This document shows, piece after piece, positions 1-13,300 of a DNA stretch of 64,000 nucleotides. Below the pieces are notes generated by a model. It was given only the letters and a program-made list of their open reading frames with translations, made no database searches and had not been told where the DNA came from. Numbering within the stretch: the first letter of the stretch is position 1; each line of letters starts with the position of its first letter. Where the stretch lies: NCBI RefSeq assembly GCF_964355755.1, contig NC_092670.1:34089795-34153794 (forward strand), in the 5' to 3' direction. The DNA is from Antedon mediterranea (taxonomy: Eukaryota > Echinodermata > Crinoidea > Comatulida > Antedonidae). The position numbers were made by a program, and so were the translations under genes.

Positions 1-195
1 GCGTTCAACATTCGATTCAGTTAGTAGTAGCATGAGTTTGTGTTGGTTGAATGGAAGTATATACTGTCAGGTGCGGCCTCGTCGAATACAGCACTGTGAA
101 CAGATCCTAACTCATGAAATTCTACCCATTCTACTCATAAATATTCCATATTATTGTTTACGAATAAAATATTTTCCATAGTAGGCCTACACTTT

Positions 196-420
196 TCATA
201 GCGTTAGATGAGCACAGTTGGAGGGCAGTCCTTCCATAAGTTCGCGCGTATTATGTGCACTGTCTCGATCGTTTAAATGTAGATTTTGTTTAACTCGTTC
301 CAAAACATGGTAGAGCGCCCTCAAAGCCTGCAAAAGTGCAGTAGGTCTTTTTGCGGGAGATTTCATTTTAGAAAGATTTAGTAAATTCAAAAATTCATTT
401 TTTAATTCGTTTTTTAACAC
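196..420 (-). other. Small open frame upstream of gene 1, coding status unknown
   Basis: A 74-codon frame opens with GTG. The first in-frame ATG (near 366) would give about 56 residues, starting MKSPAKRPTALLQALRALYH. It is helical-looking, with regular leucines and no low complexity, unlike most chance frames here. I do not recognise it. It could be the last exon of a gene lying to the left or a divergent small gene, but no supporting splice or promoter signal is clear. Confidence 0.15.
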
Positions 421-1107
421 AATTTGTGTTTACACAAAAAAAAATGTCCCTCCTCGTGTGTCCCTTAATAGTAGCGTTTTTAGGTAGGCCTATATCTGCA
501 TCGGTCCCTTTTTAAAACAAACTTAGATTTCCTCCGCTCAGTATTTTATTTGGCATTGTATTATTATATTTGGCTTAATGCAATATTTCATTTCATTATT
601 TATTCGGTCTGTTTCAGTATATGCATAAAAAACTAAAATTGGGGAGAACAGGGTAAACCAAAGTGAACTTAATCACTGCAGCTGAGCCGGTTGACCCAAC
701 CCCAAAGTCATTTTACACAAAAGACATAGGACAAACAGTTAAAATGAATGTGAACTTTTCTAATGAAGACTGATGGGCTTTCTAGTAGGACTGCAGCATC
801 TGCGAACGGTCTGGGAAGTTCATTTAAGAAAAGAAAGGCGACTTGATTGTTCCTTCCATTTTCCTATAATCAATGACCTCATGATGCATGTACAGTCCAC
901 GCAATCAACAGTCATCAAACAAATCGGAAACAAACAATACAAGGAACTAAAATGTTTGTTTTGAGAGGACATACTCCTCCATTCGACACAAGACCCTTCG
1001 CCACCTCGTGCTCGTAACTAAACACAAATCATTCATTCTAAATTTACCAGACCGTAACGAAATTAATACACAGCGCATGCGCATACCAACACTTTCAATG
1101 TCACAAG

Positions 1108-1114
1108 TATAAAT
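1108..1114 (+). promoter_or_regulatory. Possible TATA box of gene 1
   Basis: TATAAAT lies about 190 bases before the proposed start codon at 1296. A start site near 1140 would give a 5' UTR of about 150 nt. This rests on position and motif alone, and such AT-rich motifs are common here. Confidence 0.2.
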
Positions 1115-1295
1115 GTTTCATACCGTAAATGTTGGAGCTAATTGGCTTATGATTTGCTACCGTGCTACCGTTATTAGAAGAACACGGAATAACAATTGGA
1201 AGTATACAAAAACAGGCCGCTTAATTTGTTTTGGCTATCTATCGTGTGGACTTGGACCGTGGAATGAATTTAGATAGTGGATATTGATACCAATC

Positions 1296-1328
1296 ATGTC
1301 GACATCTTACAAGAATGGGCCATATAAG
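1296..1328 (+). CDS. Gene 1 exon 1: start codon and first 11 residues
   Basis: ATG at 1296 opens 11 codons ([11 protein letters not shown]) ending AAG before a GTAGGC donor, in phase 0. The membrane exon at 17937 also begins in phase 0, so the two join cleanly. No signal peptide is present, as expected for a type II protein. The intron would be 16.6 kb. An alternative is a start inside or just before exon 2: in-frame ATGs occur at 17880, 17889 and 17910, but they lie in what looks like the acceptor pyrimidine tract. Confidence 0.5.
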
Positions 1329-4300
1329 GTAGGCCTACTAATAGTACTGTAGTAAAAAATAATAGTTTTTTAATGGTTAATGATAACAGTAATGAAAGGT
1401 CAAGGAAGTTCGATGCTGGGCAGAAGGTTCACGTTTTAAGAATGAAGAATTTTAATTCTTTGTCATGCTAGCCATGTTTACTCAAACGTTAATATGAACT
1501 TATTATTGTTTGTGAAGATACCATGTCATGCATCTATTAGCACTGAATTAGTTTGATACAGTACACAATGTAATAGATTCACTACTAATACTTAATTTCA
1601 TATTAATTAGTATTTGTTTTTACATATTTGCTTTTGTGCCTACTGTACCTAGTACTACCCACTATAGGCTATGGATTTTCTATTATGGCTAACTTTTTAA
1701 CTATTTCAACTTTCTGAATTATCTTATATTTTTAATTGTTAATAAATTACATCATTTTAATTAATCAATCAATCAATTTAAGTGCTGACAAATAAAGCAA
1801 GTATACATGAATTCAAGTTCACTCCGACTCCATCCTAATAGTAAATATAAACGCATAACTTGTCCTTTTTCCATTAAAAAAAAATGTGTATTGTTCAATT
1901 CAATTAAGAAATAACTGAAATGCGCATTTAAATTGTAATATAAAAAGTATACAAATACTGTATAAAATGCATTTAAAAGTTAATTCAAATATGTACAAAT
2001 CTAAAATTTCAAAAGATTTAATACAATAACAATAGGTGATCATTTTATTCTAAATGATCACCAAGTTTACAACAATACTAACATTCAGAAGGGCTAAAAA
2101 TAAAATCCAATTCCAGACAAAAAACATTTAAAATATTAATACAATTGTTAAATTTCTTTTTCGCAACATTTTTAAGAACGTGATCTGTTTTTTTTTAAAT
2201 TTATTTCCCTAATATTAAGAAACTCTAGAATGTATAACACCAACTATTGTAGTTGTATTAATATCTTTGCGTTATTCACTGCCTGGAGTGGTGTTATAGC
2301 CTAAATTCGACTTTTTAAGTACCCGATAATAGTGGCAAAATGCTTCTTTGTCTCCTGCTTTAGCTCTCTTTACAATATGTACGGCTAAATATACAGTAAT
2401 ACGTTGTGTTTATTATTAAATTTTTATCGAAGTCGCTGTTTATTTCTTAAATAAGTGTTTACATTCGATTAAACATTTCTTCTAAAACCCTTACTTCGTT
2501 GACTTGTTTTTCGATTTATTGTACATGTTAGAAATGCATTATCTCTTAAAGGTTTTATAGTCAATTAGGTTTTGATTCTGTAAAGCCTGTCTTCCTCTTT
2601 TAAAACAAAATCCTGTATCCGCCAATGTAGACTATTGGTTGATATACCGATTTAATGCATTTTTTTTTCGTTTTCTGCTTGTAATTAATGAGCGGTAATG
2701 TGGTGTTTTCACTATAGACCCAGTAATTTGCCGTTTGATCTATTAATATATCTTTTTATAAAAAGATATCTCTATTTTCTGAATATATGACAGCTTGAAG
2801 TGCCATACTTTTTAATACTTATAAACTGCAACTTGTTCATTGTCAAAGTCTTTCTGAACTTGTTGGGGTTATGTCCTTGATAAGTGGGCCTACCCGCTGC
2901 TACAACATGTCTACAAACACCAAGCCTGGTCGTGGTCGCTATAGCTTTATTTTCAGGTTAAATTTGATCCATATTTAAGGCTTTACAATTATTAATTTCT
3001 TGACTTATTTCTTGTTGCCTCATGTAGAGTTTTATGATTGCCAGACGTTGCAATCCTTCATTTCGTTATGAACGATAAGAGGTCTGCTTCTATGCCTAAT
3101 ATAGTAGATTGAAACATGCCGAGTTTTCCCAGTTCTCGGCCACTCATACATTACCACCAATATTAAATGCACACAAAGGGGACTAACGTATGCCCTATGT
3201 ATGCCCGCGAGGGAAGTGGTGGTAATAGTCTGTATAGATCAGACGATTAGATGTAAATACGAAAACTCAAAAGGGCATTCGAAGTTCGAAGTAAGTTTAA
3301 ACTTTATGTACGGTAGGCCCCTATGTGAAGATTATTTATTTTCCGATAATCAGCGGTTAAACACTAAAGTTGTAAAATAATACAAATGTGACAAACATTT
3401 CCCCCAACCCCCAAATCAATTTCTTTGGGGAATTTATAAAAACTAAAGATCACGGACAAGGATTCCTCCAGTAAAGATCTTGGAACGAAAAATTCAGCAT
3501 CATCTTCAGAATTGTTGGCTGTTATATGCCCAGAAAAATTAATGTTTGCAATACCGGTACTGTCATGCCTATCTGTTTGCCGCCGGATTTTCAAGAAATT
3601 TGTTTTTGTTTATAGTATACTTTATGTCATCATGCGAGACGGAAAGTACTATATGATATCTGTAAATTATAGGCCTATATGGTTTACATACAATACATTA
3701 AGTGTACTTTCATCAGAGTCTTGTCGTGAGTCATATTGGAGTGGCGCCACAACACCACAGGGTGTATGTTCCATTGAAAGACTGATATAAAATATTAGTA
3801 CTTTAGTAGGCCTATAATATTATAGGGCCTAATGTTTATAACTGTATACATGTATATATATATATATATTATTAAACACATTATGTGGACCATGTTTTCA
3901 ATTTTACGGAAGTATGTTACATACAATCTGTGATAGTAAGATAATACATTTTAGTGGGCTCAATATTTTCTTATTTTCTATTTCTCTACTCTCTAAGCAA
4001 AGTATTTATCGTGTTTAAAACGATTTGCTTTTTAAAAATTACTTGCTGCTTTTTAATGTTGATATTTTTTTTCTGTAGATTTTAATTTTGAACATATATA
4101 TTTGCTTTACATACGGTATGGTCAATAACTCCTTATATCAACAAAATAGAATGGTCAATTATATCACTATATTGTGCTATTATGAATGATGGTTTATAAC
4201 TCAATTCTTATTTCGCACATACTTTAAAATCTTACCAGCTTAGCCATTTTCTTAATCCAACTGTCCACACAGTATTCTTGTTTGTTTATAATATCCCACG

Positions 4301-7300
4301 GCTATATTTAAAAAAGAAAAGATTTCAAGAGTTCACGTAATAGGTCATATTTCATTGCTATTCATGAATGTACACACAAACATGGATTATGTCCTTTATT
4401 CATTATCGGTACCATATAAGGATTAAACAAACGAACTACACATTGAGTATTTTTTAGAACGTCTCTTTCTAATCTGTAATGATTTGATTTATTATTATTA
4501 TTTATATCAGAATAAAGAAAAAGTTTAGAAAAATGAAAGCTCAACCCATTTTCATACATCAATATTTTGGTGACGTACAAATTGTTTTGTTCGGGGATTA
4601 AACACTGCATAACTGTACTATTGAAATTATGTTTTGCCATCTACAATCATTTATATCAAGTATATAACATGTACTATAAAAACCAATAATTGTCTTTCCT
4701 TGATTGGGAGAGTAGGGGAGGGGCGACCCGTCGACAAAATATAATAAAATGCAAAATATAGAACGTTAAATTCCACTTCAATTTAAAAGTATTGGCCCAT
4801 TCGTGAGATGTGCTGTGTTGGGGTCACATGGGTGGATAGCAATCGCTACTTATTTATTATATCATATACAGTACATCTTTATGTACATCTTACCAAGTGT
4901 TAATGATCTTCGCAAGCACCGGTATACCATATGTATATTCTGGAGTGGCCACCCATGTGTAACCTAGATTATACCCTTATAATCAATAATAAAAAATAAG
5001 TGACTGTTTAGTAATTTAATAGTGTGTTAATATACTTACTTTACGGTCCATTTTGACGTCAAAGTAAACAAATCTGGAATTGATATATGCAATATACCAA
5101 AATGATACACTAGACTTACGGAAATAGATTATTGTATTTGGCACTTAAATAATGTTTGAACTGCTCTGCACTGGGTTAGACCTTGGAGGTAAAAAACAGC
5201 TCCATGGACTGATCATGTTTATATTTGTTTAGTAGCTCGCACGCGTTCACAATCTCGTCCCCTCCCCCCCCCCCCCCCCCCCCCCACTTTCATCCCCAGT
5301 TGAATAAACCCAATGGATGATCATTTGTGTGGGTGTTGGGTGCATATCTATCCTTCGTGACTCTGTCTTTTATGTTGTGTATTTTTCTCGATATTTTTAT
5401 TAGCTCTACACATAAATGTAGGTTAAATCATGATTTACCCGTGAGAATTTTAACACTCATTGTAGGCCTAACTTGTTGACCGTTTGATTTCGCTCCCGTT
5501 CTTTATTTGACCGTCAGATTAAAAAGATAGAGCACAAATATAAAAGCATTGATTTGTGGCAAGTTCACATAAAGCACAAACTCTCCTGTCAATTTAATTT
5601 AACTGATAATTGAGATATCAAAACGTTATATTTGTATCTTTATATACCAATCATGTACATGTTTTGAATCAACCAAATACAGTAACGGTGAATAGACTGG
5701 ACCTCTAACGCATGCGCCTATAATATCCACCTTCTCCGACCAGGTAGTTGGTACAACGCTTAGTCTGGGTTACAGAAGGGGTTTTAACCTAATATTAATA
5801 CAAAGATAAATATTTTGGCACATATGACGTTTCATAAGTATAATACTTAAACTTGTAAAACGAAATTTAAAAATATATAAAAATAAGCCTAGTACACGGC
5901 TCTGCTCCATCTGCCGACAGAAAACGAAAGCTCAAAAGTTTAGAGCATTAAATTCAATTGAATACGACATTAAATATAATATAAATATGATACAAGTAAA
6001 TTAGCCATAGTAGAATTTAGGGAATTCTGAATGATACAGTATATAAATTTATGATTTAAAAAGGAAGTGTATTTTATAAAAAAAATACCACCGGATATCA
6101 TTGCAAAATCTAAGGAATTGATTGATATATTTATATCTTTATGTTTCTGTAACAAACAATCCACGGTAGATATTTGACTTTTCCACATGCGGAATGAGAT
6201 CATTACCGGTGCGTTATCAATTAATTTATCAGGCTCTATGTTTGTATACTAAATGTTAATCAAACAAAAGTCACACTGATGTTGTTATATATCCATATGT
6301 ATTATTGACATTACAAAGCAGTGTTATACAATAAAAACAATCAATAAAATAGCCAAACAGAATAAGAAAAAATATTGTGCCAAAGAAAACTGTTAAATTC
6401 CGAATGTATAAGAATTGCTTTATCTTGATCAAAGATCTTAATCATCTTTCTAGGCACCTTTTGATATACAGCAATTAAATATATTACAAACACATTTGGA
6501 TGAGGCTAAAATTGGCAATACAGTATAAGAACATGATTTGAGCACGGGGGAAATTTTTTGTTTGCTTTAAACATTTCATAACATATGTATCATAAATAAT
6601 AAAATGTGAAAACGAAATTATTTATTTCATCTTTATGACGACGGTTGAGTATTATATAATTTTAACGTTTGATTTACGGCACCCAAAACAGTTTGCGGTT
6701 ACATAATCTGTCGTATTACCATAACGTCGTTTTGTTTTTGCGGCACCCCAAAACAGTCTGCGGTTATAATAAACCAGAGAAGATAAAATTAATCTAACGG
6801 TAATAAAGCACTTTGTTCCGATTCACGGAACGGAAGACGGCGTCGTTGTTCAATAATTGGAAAATCAGAAATAATTGAACGGCGGCCGTCTTCCGGTTCG
6901 TGAAACGGTACAAGTGTGAATAGCCTATACGCCAACGCGTAGGCCTCATATGACGAGAAAAAAAATATGAACGCTAAAAAAAATTAACTGTTTTATTACA
7001 AATGTGTAGGAGGACGTGTCTTGTAATAAAACGTAAAATACAATAAAACAGCTGTGTTTTTATTATAGCGACACAAATATTTACAAACGAATACATTTCC
7101 TGGTTTTTGGAAATTGGGCCAAACTTATTGCCAACTTTCTAAACAAACAAGTTAATTCATGGATTTCCTACACTGCATAACCGTTTATAGTCAGTACTGA
7201 ATTTAGTTTATATAGAAAGGAAACAAATACACATCTGTGTATATACTGTATGTACAAAATGTCAAATATCGTGGTTGATGGTTCCACTACGATTTTGTCA

Positions 7301-10300
7301 ATGGCATGGTGTACCTAACTCTTACTTCATAACTTTATTGTTAATAGTCGGCACTAAATTTAGTTCATAATGCTCACAGAATGAAAACATCATGCTATGT
7401 ACAAATGTCAAATATCGTTATTGATGGTTTCACCAGAACTCCGGCTGTTTGTACGCACACGATTTTGTCAATGAAACGGTGTACCAAATCTTACTTCATA
7501 GGCCTAACTGTATTGTTTATAGTCGGTACTAAATTTATTTTGTAATTCTTTAATCATAGAAAGCAAACAAATGGTACATCAGACTATAATGTAGAAATGT
7601 CAAATATCGTGGTTGACGGTTCCACAAGAACTCTGGCTGTTTGTACGCACACGATTTATTTAGTGACACGGTGACATTAATGTGTACCCAACTCTTACAT
7701 GTGTTTAACCACGATATTTAATGTCACCATGAGATGCACTTTGCACCTACGATGACTATATAAAACATCACACAAAACTTGACAGGTAATGATATTGCCA
7801 TTAGGCCTATGAAAGAACAAATTAGTTTTTTCCTTCCTATAGGCTAATTAAATAAAAAACTAAACGGATTGGAAGTCGGTTATGGTATAATAATCAGTAT
7901 TACTACTGTATTAAGATATTATAGTTTTAGTAGAGGAGCAGCACTTGCTCTCAACTGATACAAAATAACTAACATAACTAAGATCAAGTAGGCCTGACAT
8001 TAATTATCTTATATGGGACTCAAGAAGTTGAGGAGCAGGTCGGCCTACGGCTCCACATCTAATAAATTCAGCGTTGTAAAAGTAGGCCTACAAATATCTA
8101 CAGTTCTTTTGGACGCTTTGATTGATACATGTAGTGTTCGTACTAATTACGGTATTAGGCCTAGTAATGTTTTAATCTGGCATCATGTTTTACTAATACG
8201 AAATTTGATTAATAAATATATATATTAATGTCATTCGCATACCAACATTTTAATGCTTCATTCAAGTTTCACCAGGGATGTGATAAAGTTCAACGAAATT
8301 GCGTGGGAGATAATGTGCATGAATCCTTTAAATCGTCATGGTACGTCATAATTAATTAATTTCTTATTGGTTCTCGTGTTTTATAAATGTAGGTACCGTA
8401 CGTATTTTGAGCGCGGTATACGTTTGTAAATTAGTCGACCTTGTTAAGTAATGAGATGAATTATATAGCTAAAGTTAATAATAATAGCAATTTAATAGTT
8501 AATAGCTATTAATGATTTGACAGGCTTAAACCGAATTTAAATAGTACGTCTGTTATGGTAGAGGCCTATCTATTGTTAGTCAGTTCGTCAGCTAGTCCTT
8601 AGGCTGAACAATGAAGTAGGCAACTGTACTGAAGACTGATGTATGGAATTTTAGTGTGAGAAAGTTGGACGCACGTGCACGTCATATCGTATGGTGCGCC
8701 AATATGTAATTTATTCGGTAGATCCAAATCTCCCCCTTAAATATAATGTTAATGACCTGTTTTTCGTCTATCAAGGATTAATGTAATTTCTATTATTGTC
8801 TATTATTAATATATTTCCGGTGAACACGTGCTCTGGAACTGTAGGCCTATTATTAGGCCTATTTCAAATCGACCCGTCAAATTAATAAGCAATGTAGTGT
8901 CTATACAAAATACGCCTACTGACGTCATTTTTTTATGCTGATTCAAATTGAATTGGGTATTTTTATGATCATGGTTCATTCCAATTTAAACACGTTTAAT
9001 TATTTCGGCGTTAGGGCCAATTTACTTTAATCTTTTATGACTGTAATTTATCAATATCTTAACTCGTTCTTTCTGCTTTGTATTGTTTTATTGCAGTTTT
9101 ATACCTATTTGATGTTTATTTTTGTGCATATGTTGACAATGTTTTTGACCAAATAACTGAACGAATAAATGCATAAAGTTTGGTTCAGTCTATACAAATT
9201 CTTGGTGCTGTTTACTGCCTGGTGGGAAACCAAGCTTAAAGTGACTAATTCCGATATGCACGGGTTAAGTCTTGTTACCCAAAATTGTTTCCCCTTTAAA
9301 TAAAAGCCTAAACGGATTCATTTGGCAGACCACCGTCATCCTAGACAGACATATCTACCGGGACAGAAAATCTGTCATCAGCACATAATCCTAAAATACC
9401 TAACATTGTACGTACTTACTACGGCGGGAACCAGCGCACCTGTCGACACCCGTGGCACTGATGTACTTTATTTGAATGCTTTAACAGTTATGTGTATATA
9501 TAATCACCATCTAGATTCCAAAGTGATTCAATCATAAAAGGATACTAATTTTTAAAATATTGAAACATAAATTCAATAAAGCTTGTGAATTATTTTACTA
9601 TAATTTATATTTGACAATAAAACAGTTCTTGCAAATGTGTGATGCAGGCTGGGGGAAGTGTCATAATTAAAACGACACAGTTACATTTTTCATCGTTCTT
9701 TAAATTCTATAAGTAGGCCTACAAATGTATTGAATACGTCATGAACAAATAAAATAACTTGATTTTTAAAGGTATTTCCGTACGCAAATTCCACAATTGA
9801 GATTAGAAGTAGCCTATAATCACGCCATGACAGCATTCTCTAATACTGCAGCTACTGACGTAGTCTGGGTTCCAGGCGGAGTTTTGACTTAATATTAGTA
9901 AATAGATAAATATTTTGGCATATATGACGTTTCATACGTATACAACTCGAATCGAAACGTCGACTGGTGGACTAACATAAAAAAGACAATAATAATACAG
10001 ACTTGGGGCAAGTCTACTACTGAAGTAACTATCTTATTAACCTGCTTACGATTATGAAATTATTTAGTAATTTGTTTGATAGGCCTACACACTTTTACAG
10101 TGTCTCATGTTCATAAATAAAATAATACAATATGTATTGTAGTTCCTCCATAGTAACTGCAGTAAAATTAATTTTCATATGGTCCCTAAATTGTTTGTTT
10201 CCTTCTATTTTGTAATTCACACGGTTATAATTGCCAAAGGTCAATGAACTTAATGGTTCACGTGTTTTAAATTGCATTCAGTTGGTATTAGTAATCATTA

Positions 10301-13300
10301 CAAATGTGCACAACAACTTAGAGTGTCATCTTAAACAATGTATCATTCTGAACAATGTACTAACATGTCTGTCTGACTAACCATGACTTCTCTGACAACA
10401 ACAGTTATAAATATATAATGTGTAGGTTCAAGTAACATTTTCACACACAACACGACATTGTTTTACCAATAATATTCTTCGAGAGAGTAAACTTTGATTT
10501 TTATATATTACATTATATTTGCTATGAAACGCCATCGGTGCCGTTAGGTTATTTGTAGGAAATCTGATTGTAACATGTCTAATAAATGTATCTATCCAAT
10601 CGTATAGTATACAGCGTCTCGCAATCAATTATGAATTGTTTGTTTAACACTACGACAAACCTTATATTATATACAGGACACATCCCTATTTTACACTGGT
10701 TCTACTCATTTCACACCCTTGACGTCAGAACATTGCAAATTGTAGATGCATTAGACCCTACTTTTACAAATATCTTTTCAACAAGGTTGATCAGAAGTTA
10801 ATCCACACAAAGCTTGTAATGTATGAAATGCCCCTGGTGTCTTAATTGGTACTTAATTTCTCGTGTAGTAACTGTTACATCTTGACGTGTCAATTTCAAT
10901 GAATGGTTCCCTAGAATGGGATATCAATAGACATAATTCTCACCCTTGGCCTGATTTATCAGGCAATTAAGTAATTAGCAAGATTACTGAATGGTCTACT
11001 ATGGTTTCTACTAAACTGTCAACACATTACCATCTCATTAACAGCACCGCTGTAAGACAGGTCTTACATATTTCAATACGAATGCACTTTTTTCAGTCTT
11101 TTCTGTTCTTATCTGTCAGATGATTCGTCGACAGAATATTTCATTTATTGTGCAATTGTTTCCTACGTTTTCTGAAGCTCTGTGTCTACACTATCAAACT
11201 TTATGTGACAAACAAATCTGATGTGCCCATATATGTACATGATGATGTTATTACCATATTTGGGCATATCAATACCATATTTGGAAACATCACACTTCAA
11301 AATTCAAAATCACTGACAACAGTTTACATCAAATAGATGACACATGGAAAAGGATTATGTGAGATCAAAATGTTTTTGTATATAAAATTAAATTTTAAAA
11401 TGTCAGTTTTTTTTTTAAACATTTTTTTACGAAAGATCAATACGTCTTTAAATATCAATTTATGAATGTGATTACGGCAGAAAATGTGTATGGATTACGA
11501 GGATAATAACAATAAATTGATGGCATTTTAGAGGGTTAGGTTCGTCGATGATGGATTGCGTAAGACATCCAAGCGTCACGGATGTTAAGTACATTTTAAC
11601 TGCTATTGTTGTAAGTTCGTAGCCGAAATCGGTTAAAACCTCTTCAATGTTATCACTTTGTATGTATTTTTTATGATGATTTTCCAAATAAATTCAAATC
11701 AAATCAAATCTTCATGGTGATTTAGGTCTATCTTCACGACCGTGAGCCCTCTTATCTTATACCGATTCCCAGAGCTGTATCTCCACAAATTGGTTCTAGG
11801 ACACCTACCCCCTAGACAGTTACCCCCGGATGTTTACCACCCGGACAACTACCCCCTTAGGACAACTACCCCCCGGACAACTACCCCCCGGACAACTACC
11901 CCCTTAGGACAACTACCCCCATTAGGATAACAACCCCCCGGACAACTACTCCCCGGACAACCACCCCCTTAGGACAACTACCCCCTTAGGATAACTACCT
12001 CCCGGGTAACTACCCCCGGTCAACTACCCCCCGGTCAACTACCCCCGGTTAACTACCACCCCCTCCCCCCCCCCCCCCCCCGCAATCCAAAAGTAGACAA
12101 ATATATAGGACCGGTTTCTGTAAAAATGAAATCATCTGTTTTTAACGGGTGTTTCGAAACTAGAGACCCGAGACCAGAGACCAGAGACCCGAGACCCAAT
12201 ATATATATATATCCCTTTTCGTATATTAGGGTCTCCCTTTTCGTATATTAGGGTCTCCCTTTTCGTATAGTGTGGTCTCTCTTTTCGTATAGTGGGGTCT
12301 CCCTTTTCTTATAGTGGATCTCCCTTTTCGTATATTTGGGTCTCCCATTTTGTATATTTGGGTCTCCCTTTTCGTATATTTGGGTCTCCCTTTTCGTATA
12401 TTTAGGTCTCCCTTTTCGTATATTAGGGTCTCCCTTTTCGTATAGTGGGGTCTCCCTTTTTGTATAGTGGGGTCTCCCTTTTCGTACGTGGGTCTTCCTT
12501 TTCGTATATTTAGGTCTCTCTTTTCGTATTGGGTCTCGGGTCTCTGGTCTCTGGTCTCGGGTCTCTAGTTTCGAAACACCCGTTTTTAACCGATTATTCT
12601 GTTTAACAGCACGCTAGACCCTTTATTGAAAAAACGGCCTGGGCTGTTTATTGTTTAGGTGGTTTTTAGGTGTACATTTATTGGAAGAAAGTTGTTTATT
12701 CAATGGGAGAGGGGTATAATCTAATGGAAATAGACGCCGATTATTCCATATGATGTTTCATGGGAGTGACATGGTCACCGTTTATTTGAGGGGAATTTAT
12801 TTAAAGATCGCCGTTTATTCGGTGAGTGAACATTGAGGTCAAATATCAAAAGTGCTATTATTCTTCAAGTGTACAAAAATACATATATGACAAATTTGAG
12901 ACAAAAATTAATTCTTTTAAGACCAGTGGTTATCGAAGCATTGTCCTCACGCAAAAATTATTATTATTATTAGCGAACCCAGTCTTTACAGTAAATACAG
13001 GGAGTTCTATATAATACGTTCGACTATCCTATGATCATGTGTGACAATCTTCAGTTTATACCAGGCTATATTTATGTTCAATCTTTTACTTTTGTTTACA
13101 ATAATGAATAGTAATTCGTCAAAGTAACGAATTAAAATATAGTTATTAATTCCTATTATACACTGTTGCAGAGTCAGGTTGTTGAATGGTCTGGGTGGTA
13201 GTTGTCCGTCCGGGGGGTAGTTGTTCTAAAGGGATAGTTTTCTGGGTGGTAGTTGTCCAGGGGTTAGTTGTCCTACGAAGGTAGTTGTCCTAAAAGATTA

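Larger units (their letters stand above)
1..1295. other. Upstream region of gene 1
   Basis: Apart from the small frame at 196-420 and the possible TATA box, I see only AT-rich DNA with several TAGGCCTA palindromes. Confidence 0.4.
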
